Shown here: in pieces, positions 19,245 to 26,653 of the stretch
Position numbering within the stretch: the stretch's first letter is position 1
Layout: each line of letters starts with the position of its first letter
Source of the DNA: Ensifer aridi
Lineage (GTDB): Bacteria; Pseudomonadota; Alphaproteobacteria; Rhizobiales; Rhizobiaceae
Length of the DNA stretch: 61,318 bases
Assembly: GCF_002078505.1 (NCBI RefSeq)
Contig: NZ_LUAV01000001.1
Span: 1 to 61,318 of the forward strand
Direction of reading: 5' to 3'
The notes under the pieces: model-generated
Database searches by the model: none
Seen by the model: the letters and a program-made list of their open reading frames with translations, nothing else
What the model was told of the DNA's origin: nothing
Program-made: the position numbers and the translations under genes

Positions 19245-19949
19245 TTAGTCACACTGGGGTTCACCGCGCGATATTACTTTGAAGATGCGTTCAAACGCCA
19301 TCGCAGCCTGATTTCTTCTACGGAAACCGAAGCCGCGTAGGTCGCCGCGTTGCAGCACGGCAATAAGCTCACGAAGTTCCGACGAAAGAAGCTCCACTTC
19401 TTCTTTCCAATCGAGCTTAGGCACACAGCTTAACCAGATTCGGCCGATCTCAAAGTAAAGATTTTCAATGATTTCCCGCGCCCGAATGTTGGAAATCGCT
19501 GCTGCTAGTGCTTCTTCCGCGTCGCGATGTATCCTTCCAAGCAAATGGATATTATGGTTTGATTGTAATTGCTCTGACTCCTCAACCAATCTTTGCAGCG
19601 AGTGAATTGTAGACGCTGGTATCGGCAAATCAATGAACCTGTAAAGGTTCTCAGCCAAAACCATTCTAACTTCGTATATCTGGCTGAGTGTTCTTGCATC
19701 AACTTCGGTTACGGTTGTGTAGGAACCTTGAGACCGCACCAAGAGGTGCTCGAATTCTAGGCGCTGGAGCACCTTTCGGAGCGGCGTTCGACTGATCCCA
19801 AATTCGGCAGCTAATGTATTCTCCGACAACTTTGTCCCCGGGGAATACTCTAGCAGCGCTATGCGATTGCGCAAAATCGCATAGATTTCTGAGACTGAGT
19901 TGAACGACTGATCAGCATCAAAGATGTTCATTCCGGTCGCAGATCCCAT
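19245..19949 (-). CDS. GntR family regulator, FCD-type ligand domain
   Basis: The 234-residue protein has an N-terminal winged helix-turn-helix (about residues 20-85; LSENTLAAEFGISRTPLRK is the recognition part) and a C-terminal all-helical FCD domain with conserved Arg, Asp and His residues (EVRMVLAE, RIHRDAEEAL) that binds small carboxylates. It is the last gene after the M24 enzyme and the Pot-type importer and probably regulates them, responding to the imported substrate or a breakdown product. The ATG at 19949 follows AAGGGGGA by 11 bases. Confidence 0.87.
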   Translation of the reverse strand: MGSATGMNIFDADQSFNSVSEIYAILRNRIALLEYSPGTKLSENTLAAEFGISRTPLRKVLQRLEFEHLLVRSQGSYTTVTEVDARTLSQIYEVRMVLAENLYRFIDLPIPASTIHSLQRLVEESEQLQSNHNIHLLGRIHRDAEEALAAAISNIRAREIIENLYFEIGRIWLSCVPKLDWKEEVELLSSELRELIAVLQRGDLRGFGFRRRNQAAMAFERIFKVISRGEPQCD

Positions 19950-19980
19950 AGTCGCGGCGTCCCCCTTAATCTTCGAGGGC

Positions 19981-21129
19981 CTACACCTCAGCGAGATTTC
20001 TCGGTAGTGTGGTCAGGAACACGGCGCCAGTTTCTTCAACCAGCACACAATCCGAAAGGAAGTTGTCGTTCCCAGCATCATCCGTAATCCATGTGAGCAG
20101 GTGGAATACCATCCCTTGCTTTATCGGGACAGTACTAGCGCCGTGCAAACTGTTTACACCCGGACCGCCTGTCCAGGTTGGTGGAAACGACACCCCTACC
20201 GTATAGCCGCAATGCTGAAGCCGCGCAGACACGTTTGACGCATTAAGATGAGCTTGCCAAGCTGCATGCACATCAGAAGCCAGAGCACCAGGCTTCAGGG
20301 CGTTCAAGGCCTTCTGGTGTGCTTGGTTGCTGATTTCTGCGAGCTTTTTTGCCGCCGCAGGAGCCGGTCCAACATAGCCTGTTCGCGCCATTGGCGCGTG
20401 GTACCGGTTAATGCAGCCAGAGAGCTCCAGAAGGAAAGAGTCGCCGGTCTTCAGTTTACGGGACGTCCAGGTGGTGTGAGGCTCGCAGATTCTTTCGACC
20501 GACCTGATGAAGGGCGGGAACCCCGGAGACTGTCCACCGGCAGAAATCATGGCGTTGTAGACTTCGGCAGCAACGGTGTTCTCAGCAACACCGTTGCCCG
20601 CTGCGGCGATGCCTGCGGAGACCATAGCGTCGGAAATCCGTGCTGCCTGTTTGGTTTGCTCAATTTCGAAAGGAGATTTCACGAGACGCATTTCTTCGAC
20701 GATGCCCGAAGAGTCCACAAAATTGGCGTCAGGGAGAGTTGCACAGATCGGTGTTTCGATTGCAACGTTCCAGGCACTGTTCCTTTGGAACGCTACGCGC
20801 GCGCTCGTGCCAGCCATCTTGACCAAGTGCGATGCTATTGCCGCCGCGACGTCGTCATTGTCTCCATATCCGACAAAATCTACGTTCGTGGCCTGGCGCA
20901 CGATCGTAGGCGTTTCAATACGTCTTGCGAAGAGCACCGGCTTGCCCTCCATCGGGACCAGGAGGGCGTGCAGGCAGAAATATCCTTCGTAGTCGAGCCC
21001 AGCGAGATAGTAAATGTTCTCGGGACTGGTGAAAATCGCCACGTCGACGCCGCGTTGTTGGCACGTCTCCCTGACCCTCTCGAGACGACGTTCGCGCTCG
21101 ACTTCGGCTTTATTGATAATCTGCTCCAT
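19981..21129 (-). CDS. creatinase-like M24 family hydrolase (DoeA/EutD-like)
   Basis: The 382-residue protein has the creatinase N-domain (to about residue 140) and the pita-bread M24 domain, beginning EEMRLVKSPFEIEQTKQAARI. In true aminopeptidases the site around residue 235 holds two metal-binding aspartates; here it reads LLELSGCINRYHAPMARTGY, so these ligands are replaced. That points to a metal-independent creatinase-like enzyme. The sequence around YHAPMART resembles, from memory, ectoine hydrolase DoeA/EutD. GAAAGGAAA precedes ATG 21129. The gene lies between the importer and the GntR regulator, so its substrate is probably what the importer brings in: a guanidino, amidine or cyclic amide compound is plausible. 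Confidence 0.82.
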   Translation of the reverse strand: MEQIINKAEVERERRLERVRETCQQRGVDVAIFTSPENIYYLAGLDYEGYFCLHALLVPMEGKPVLFARRIETPTIVRQATNVDFVGYGDNDDVAAAIASHLVKMAGTSARVAFQRNSAWNVAIETPICATLPDANFVDSSGIVEEMRLVKSPFEIEQTKQAARISDAMVSAGIAAAGNGVAENTVAAEVYNAMISAGGQSPGFPPFIRSVERICEPHTTWTSRKLKTGDSFLLELSGCINRYHAPMARTGYVGPAPAAAKKLAEISNQAHQKALNALKPGALASDVHAAWQAHLNASNVSARLQHCGYTVGVSFPPTWTGGPGVNSLHGASTVPIKQGMVFHLLTWITDDAGNDNFLSDCVLVEETGAVFLTTLPRNLAEV

Positions 21130-21238
21130 CTGAGTTTCCTTTCAAGCAGTAGATGAAAGTGATCGAAGTTGTTCTATCTTTGCTAAAGGTGGCGGGCAGC
21201 CTGTCTGGCCTAGCAGGCGAGAAATCTTCGTGAGAGAT

Positions 21239-22084
21239 CTACGGTGACGGGTTCTTGAAGCGGGCACTGCGTCGGTTCAAATGACCAACGATCGCCATCA
21301 GGATTATCGCCATTACAATCAAGAGAGTGGCCACTGCCGTAATGGTGGGATTGAAACTTTCCCTGACACCGCTCCACATTCTGATGGGCACCGTGTGTTG
21401 TGGCGGCGTAGCGAGGAATAGGGTCACGACGATCTCGTCCCAGGACCAGACAAACGCGAAGATCGCGCCTGAAATGACACCGGGCGAGATAAGCGGCAGT
21501 GTGACCTCGTAGAAGGCACGTGACGGCGATGCCCCATGAACTGCCGCGGCTCGCAGCAGTGTTTGATTGAACCCTTTCAAAGTGGCTGAGACAGTTATCA
21601 CGACGAACGGGGCGCCAAGGGCGGCATGAGCCAAAATCAGGCTCCAGAACGTGCCGACGAGCTTAAGTTTAGCGAATACATAGAAGAGCCCGAGGCCGGA
21701 CACGATCGCCGGGACGACGAGCGGCGATACGAGCACTGCGAACACAACATTTCTATATCGCCAAGTGCTCTGGCTCAGTCCCAACGCCGCCAGAGTTCCT
21801 AGCACGGTGGCCAGCACCGTTGAAGAAATACCAACTATAAAGCTGTTCAAGATCCCGCGTTGCCACATAGTCGATGTTGATGAACCACCGAAGATCTCCG
21901 CGTACCATCGAAGGGAGAATCCCGGCATTGGATAGGTAAAGTAGGGGGCGGAGTTGAACGATAGCGGTATGATGACGATGATCGGCAGAATTAGGAACAA
22001 CAGTACAAGCCCACCGACGAGCGCAAGGGCAGTCTTGGGTAATACGGAAGCTGGCCTGGTGAGCATTAGCATCGGCGTTGTCAT
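21239..22084 (-). CDS. Pot-type ABC permease, PotC-like
   Basis: A 281-residue inner-membrane protein with about six helices and the EAA loop RAAAVHGASPSRAFYEVTLP followed by SPGVISGAIFAFVWSWDE, typical of PotC/YdcV-like permeases for polyamine-type solutes. Its ATG overlaps the PotB-like stop by 4 bp. It pairs with that permease to form the channel. Confidence 0.9.
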   Translation of the reverse strand: MTTPMLMLTRPASVLPKTALALVGGLVLLFLILPIIVIIPLSFNSAPYFTYPMPGFSLRWYAEIFGGSSTSTMWQRGILNSFIVGISSTVLATVLGTLAALGLSQSTWRYRNVVFAVLVSPLVVPAIVSGLGLFYVFAKLKLVGTFWSLILAHAALGAPFVVITVSATLKGFNQTLLRAAAVHGASPSRAFYEVTLPLISPGVISGAIFAFVWSWDEIVVTLFLATPPQHTVPIRMWSGVRESFNPTITAVATLLIVMAIILMAIVGHLNRRSARFKNPSP

Positions 22085-23319
22085 TGTCCTGCCTCCTGCG
22101 TGTAGGTGGTCGTTCTAAGTCTAGCGAACAAAAGAATGACCGCTCCGACGACCACAAGGAGGAGTACGCTCAGGGCAGCAGCAAGGCCCCAGTTGCCAAA
22201 GTTGCTCGCGTTTTGGGCGATGTAATAGCTCAGCATCTGATCAGCGGGTCCACCAAGAAGTGCGGGTGTGATGTAGAACCCCAGAGTGACGATAAACACG
22301 AGCAATATACCGGCCCCCAAGCCCGGAAAGCTAAGTGGAAGATAGACCTCCCAGAACGACCGAAGTGGGGGAGCGCCAAGCGTAGCCGCCGCATTCAGGT
22401 AGGTACTCGGGATCTTCAGCATCACGCTGTACAAAGGAAGGACCATGAACGGCAGCATCACATGAGTCATCGCGACGTACACTGCGAACCGGTTATAAAT
22501 TAGCTCTAGTGGCTCGGACCAAAGACCGAGAAACATACCAACGTCGTTAATCAGGCCGTGCTTTTGCAGAAGCACAAACCAAGCCGTCGTTCGGACAAGC
22601 AGAGACGTCCAGAACGGCAACAACACAAGTAAGATCAACTTAATCCGCAATGCTTCGGATGAATTCGCAAGAAAATAGGATAGAGGATAACCAAGAATAA
22701 CGCAGGCTGAAGTGACCACAAAAGTCATCCATAATGTGCGGGCGAGGACATCGAAATAAAAACCACGACCATCTGACGTTGTTTCAGTGGCAGACATTCC
22801 GAGCGCTGTTCTGAAATAAAACAGTGAGTACTGGCTTGAGGCGTCCCGAAGCGCGAGCCAATACCGGTTCTCTTTCCAGCGTCGATCGATCTGGATCAAT
22901 CCTTCCATGCCATTGACGATTGGAGTACCGGAGATCTTTTGCCCGGTCTTCATTAGAAGGGATTGAAAACCGGGGATTGCATAGTTCAGTCGGCTACCCG
23001 CTTGGCCCAGGGTTCTATTGCCCGCGGCCTCCTTGACATCGCTAGCCAGGGCGGCGAACACCTCATCCCTCGGCAGACCATTCCCATCCCAATGCTGAAT
23101 GAGGCTTGCTGTGTTCGGAAGCACGTTCGAGACTTCGGGGTCTTCAATACTTCTGATCAACATCAAGACGATTGGGAGAGCAAAGATCAGGGTGATGTAG
23201 AAGAAGAGAGGAGCGACGAGCATACCTCGCCGCACCTCTTTTAACCTCAACTCGCGACGGTAACCGTAGGCGGCCGAATCATCGAGAGCTTTGGATATAA
23301 CTTTGGCAGTGATGGTCAT
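22081..23319 (-). CDS. Pot-type ABC permease, PotB-like
   Basis: A 412-residue permease, longer than classical PotB because of a loop of about 140 residues between helix 1 and helix 2 that would lie in the periplasm. The EAA loop reads NAAATLGAPPLRSFWEVYLP. ATG 23319 is preferred over a TTG at 23355 because GGAG precedes it by 7 bases. It works with the PotC-like protein, the ATPase at 24568 and the binding protein at 23384. Confidence 0.88.
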   Translation of the reverse strand: MTITAKVISKALDDSAAYGYRRELRLKEVRRGMLVAPLFFYITLIFALPIVLMLIRSIEDPEVSNVLPNTASLIQHWDGNGLPRDEVFAALASDVKEAAGNRTLGQAGSRLNYAIPGFQSLLMKTGQKISGTPIVNGMEGLIQIDRRWKENRYWLALRDASSQYSLFYFRTALGMSATETTSDGRGFYFDVLARTLWMTFVVTSACVILGYPLSYFLANSSEALRIKLILLVLLPFWTSLLVRTTAWFVLLQKHGLINDVGMFLGLWSEPLELIYNRFAVYVAMTHVMLPFMVLPLYSVMLKIPSTYLNAAATLGAPPLRSFWEVYLPLSFPGLGAGILLVFIVTLGFYITPALLGGPADQMLSYYIAQNASNFGNWGLAAALSVLLLVVVGAVILLFARLRTTTYTQEAGQ

Positions 23320-23383
23320 CGGATACTCCGGCAATTCCAAGCTCTTCCTGGCCAAAATGCGCGGCCGCCTACAATTTGCGACA

Positions 23384-24448
23384 TTATTGCTGAGCCACCC
23401 AGTTGTTGAACCGCTCCGTCAGATCTTCCTGGTGATCAACCCAGAACTGGACATCCATTGGAAAGCCGTTCTTCAAGTTTTCGGGACTTGTTGGAAGTTC
23501 GGGATTGAGTTCCGCGGGAATGAGCTTGCCCGCGGCCAGGACCGCAGGTCCGTTAGCCACTCGTTTGGTAACTTCGGCGATCAGCTCCGGTTTGGTGGCA
23601 TACTCCAGGAACTTGTAAGCGTTGTCGACGTTGGGCGCGCCCTTGGGCATGATCCACATTGACGTCTCCCAACGGAACTGATTCCAAACGGTCTTGATTT
23701 GCTTTTGACCCTCACCGTGAGCAGCACTGTACAAGCGGCCGTTCCAGCCGACCGTCATTGCAACTTCCTTGTCTGCGAGAAGCTGGACGGATTGTGCGCC
23801 GGTCTCCCACCACACGATATTTGGCTTGAGTTTCGAGAGGCTTGCGAACGCGCGATCGACACCTTCCGGTGTGCTCAGCACTTCGTAAACCTTGTCCATG
23901 GGGACCCCGTCTGCCAACAACGCAAACTCAAGAGTTCCGTTGGGAGACTTCCGCATCGCGCGTTTGCCTGGCCATTTTTCCACATTCCAGAAGTCAGCCC
24001 AGGATGCTGGGCCAGGCTCCGCCACCTGATTTGTGTCGTAAGCAAAATTGACGGAGTAGATAACATCGGGAATTCCACACTCGATCAGGCTTCCGGGAAC
24101 GAAGTCATTTTGCGTCAGCTTCAGGCGCCCGAGATCGAAACGTTCCAGAAAATCCTGCTGGCAGCCGATTGCGGCAATCACGGACTCACTCTCGGCCAGC
24201 TGCCAATTGTAGGTGCCGGTGGTAGCCATGGCGCGAATTTTTCCGACGTCACCAGAGAAAGCGTCCGCGAGAACATTGATCCCCGTCTCCTTGGTGAAGG
24301 GCTCGTAAACCTCTTTTCGCAGAGCTTCTTCGAATGTACCGCCATATGTCGCGATAGTAAGATCGTCGGCTCTCGCGGCTACGGTAGACGCAACCAGCAA
24401 ACCGGCCAATGCGGCTGCCGAGTATAGGTTGTTTGAGATACTGCGCAT
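23384..24448 (-). CDS. Pot-type ABC substrate-binding protein, PotD-like
   Basis: A 354-residue periplasmic protein with a Sec signal peptide (hydrophobic stretch to about residue 25, cleavage near AARADD). The mature start DDLTIATYGGTFEEALRKE and the later VNFAYDTNQV block fit family 1/8 solute-binding proteins such as PotD and YdcS. An AGGGGGAAG ribosome site precedes ATG 24448. Ligand unknown; amines, opines or betaine-like solutes are bound by relatives. Confidence 0.9.
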   Translation of the reverse strand: MRSISNNLYSAAALAGLLVASTVAARADDLTIATYGGTFEEALRKEVYEPFTKETGINVLADAFSGDVGKIRAMATTGTYNWQLAESESVIAAIGCQQDFLERFDLGRLKLTQNDFVPGSLIECGIPDVIYSVNFAYDTNQVAEPGPASWADFWNVEKWPGKRAMRKSPNGTLEFALLADGVPMDKVYEVLSTPEGVDRAFASLSKLKPNIVWWETGAQSVQLLADKEVAMTVGWNGRLYSAAHGEGQKQIKTVWNQFRWETSMWIMPKGAPNVDNAYKFLEYATKPELIAEVTKRVANGPAVLAAGKLIPAELNPELPTSPENLKNGFPMDVQFWVDHQEDLTERFNNWVAQQ

Positions 24449-24567
24449 GCACTTCCCCCTCTTCTTCCTTGGTTGTCAACACACAATCTGCACCACTAAG
24501 GGCGCGCGCCGCCCTCGAGCGATCAGACGAACGCTCGGTGGTGGATTTGTTGATGTACGTCCTATTG

Positions 24568-25665
24568 CTATGCTCGCAGCACTCTGCAGTCCTGCGACCT
24601 CCATCCAACGAACAGATCCTGGCCAACCCGGTACTCAGGAGCGCCATGAGTTCTTGGTATCTTCACGAGAAATTCCTCATTTCCCGCCACGTCCAGCCGG
24701 AGCCGGGTCTGGTCTCCGAGTTCGATGACTTCGTTCACGCGCCCCCGGTACCTGTTCCGGTAGCCTTCTCCGGGAGAAACCACGACCCGCTCGGGGCGTA
24801 TCACCAGGACGACGCTTACTTCGGGTGACAAGTGGTGCGGGCTAAGGCCTTCGCCCCGCGAGCCATCATGAAGCTCAACGTTGCAATTGTTGCCTTGTGA
24901 ATGAATAACCTTTGCACCCAATTTGTTGTTTTCTCCAACGAACGAAGCAACGAAAGCAGTGTCAGGCGCGTCATAGAGCTGCATGGGGGAAGCAATTTGC
25001 TGGATCTTTCCCTCGTTGAACACCGCAACGCGATCCGCCATCGTGAGAGCTTCACTTTGATCGTGTGTGACGAAGACCATTGTCACACCGAGGCGCCTAT
25101 GTATCTGGCGCAGCTCGAGCTGCATTTGCTCCCTCAGCCTCTTGTCCAAGGCACCGAGCGGTTCATCAAAGAGGATTACTAGTGGTTCGAACACGAGCGC
25201 GCGCGCAAGCGCAATACGCTGCTGTTGCCCGCCCGAAAGCTGATCAGGCTTCCGCGTTCCCATACCGGGGTCACCAAGATCGACCATTTCGAGTGCTGAT
25301 TGCCCGAGCCGGCACGCATCTTTCCTGGATATTCCCTGCATGCGAAGCGGGAAAATTATGTTCTCCATGACCGTCATATGTGGAAACAGGGAGTAATTTT
25401 GAAATACCATGCCAAATTTTCGCTTGTGCGTTGGTATATCCTGTAGCGACTTTCCCGCCAGCGTTATGCTGCCGCTGGATGGATGCTCGAAGCCCGCCAA
25501 CATTCCGAGCGTTGTGCTTTTTCCTGAGCCGGACGGGCCAAGTAGCGCGAGAAACTCGCCTTTGTATATGTCCAGGCACAAGTCGCAAACGACAAAAGTC
25601 TTCCCATCGTAGGTTTTGTTGACCTTATGAAACTTTATAAGCGGGTCTTGATCGTGATTAGGCAT
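24568..25665 (-). CDS. Pot-type ABC ATPase, PotA-like
   Basis: A 365-residue ATPase: Walker A LLGPSGSGKST (41-51), Q-loop FQNYSLFPHMT, signature LSGGQQQRIALARAL, Walker B VILFDEPLGALD and switch VFVTHDQ. The C-terminal third is a TOBE regulatory domain (IRPERVVVSPGE). It is the first gene of the six-gene operon running down to the GntR regulator. AGGGGAA lies 6 bases before ATG 25665. Confidence 0.93.
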   Translation of the reverse strand: MPNHDQDPLIKFHKVNKTYDGKTFVVCDLCLDIYKGEFLALLGPSGSGKSTTLGMLAGFEHPSSGSITLAGKSLQDIPTHKRKFGMVFQNYSLFPHMTVMENIIFPLRMQGISRKDACRLGQSALEMVDLGDPGMGTRKPDQLSGGQQQRIALARALVFEPLVILFDEPLGALDKRLREQMQLELRQIHRRLGVTMVFVTHDQSEALTMADRVAVFNEGKIQQIASPMQLYDAPDTAFVASFVGENNKLGAKVIHSQGNNCNVELHDGSRGEGLSPHHLSPEVSVVLVIRPERVVVSPGEGYRNRYRGRVNEVIELGDQTRLRLDVAGNEEFLVKIPRTHGAPEYRVGQDLFVGWRSQDCRVLRA

Positions 25666-26119
25666 GCAGTTCCCCTGCGTCAGCTAGAGCTGCGCGTCGA
25701 TCTGTTCTCAGATCTTTTTTGTCTTCTGCGGCAATGGCATTTCACGCCTGCCACGCTGATATTCTTACCATCAATTGCGCTTGTGTACAAGTAAGTTCGC
25801 CTCCATTGGCCTGCTTTTTTGGTCGGCCGCCCCGCTTACTGTCTCGCGCGGAAAACGGGGCGAATTTACCTTTTTGCGTCCAGTTTCACTGCCTTTCACG
25901 CTGACATAAAGCCGATTGGGCGTAGGAAAGCGGCCACGCATCGATCATCCCGTGTGATGCTAGCCGCCATGTCGCCACCTTGGATACAAGTCATCCCTCG
26001 TCCAATCCAGCGGTTAGCGAGCAGAGCTTACGGTAGGTCTTCTACGCCGCAATGCGGCTACCGATGACGCCGAACTCGGGACTCCGTGACGGAGGAAAGG
26101 GACCATGCGAGGCAGCATC
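25666..26119. other. intergenic region ahead of the Pot-type operon
   Basis: About 450 bp between the end of soxG and the start of the PotA-like gene, both on the minus strand. It must hold the soxG terminator and the promoter of the Pot operon, but I could not pick out either with confidence, and the shared operator core is absent. Confidence 0.4.
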
Positions 26120-26653
26120 TTACGCGACTTGGTTGAGATGCTCTGCAATAAAGCCAGTCAGGGAGACAGCAAACGTGGTCGGGATGCATAGATCGAACTC
26201 CTCCATTCCAACTCTATCAATCAGCACGCTAACGTGGTGGATCGCAGTTTGGGCGAAGGTCCCGATTGGGAAGCCGGCCTCCGACAAATCAAGCGCGACC
26301 ATGCGACTAAGCAAGCTCGCTGCACCACGCCCGTTTAGCCGCAAGCAAACTCGCGAATGCGAAAGATCCAGCGTCACAATTTCGTCAACTGCTTCAAAGT
26401 TCATCGCCGTGTCCGATCGGACGAGAACTCGATCAGGCGCGATGCGCCATACACTCGTCAGCCCTCGGCGAAACGATGAGCGGCAGTCGCTCGGGAGCGA
26501 AAGGGCTTGCTTCCGCAGAATACCGTCAGCGAGAATGTCAAAATCTTCCCACCCGGCAAGCTGGGTCAAGGTCCCCAACTCCACTTCACGGATCGTCACG
26601 GGAAGTCCGTCAGAGGTAGTGCCACGCACTGGTGACTGATGCTTCTTAGCCAT
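26120..26653 (-). CDS. soxG: sarcosine oxidase gamma subunit
   Basis: The 177-residue protein matches SoxG, the folate-enzyme-like small subunit of heterotetrameric sarcosine oxidase. ATG 26653 overlaps the end of soxA by 8 bp and is preceded by AGGA; an upstream in-frame start at 26725 would lie within soxA and is less likely. It is the last gene of soxBDAG, so the four-subunit enzyme is complete here. Confidence 0.87.
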   Translation of the reverse strand: MAKKHQSPVRGTTSDGLPVTIREVELGTLTQLAGWEDFDILADGILRKQALSLPSDCRSSFRRGLTSVWRIAPDRVLVRSDTAMNFEAVDEIVTLDLSHSRVCLRLNGRGAASLLSRMVALDLSEAGFPIGTFAQTAIHHVSVLIDRVGMEEFDLCIPTTFAVSLTGFIAEHLNQVA

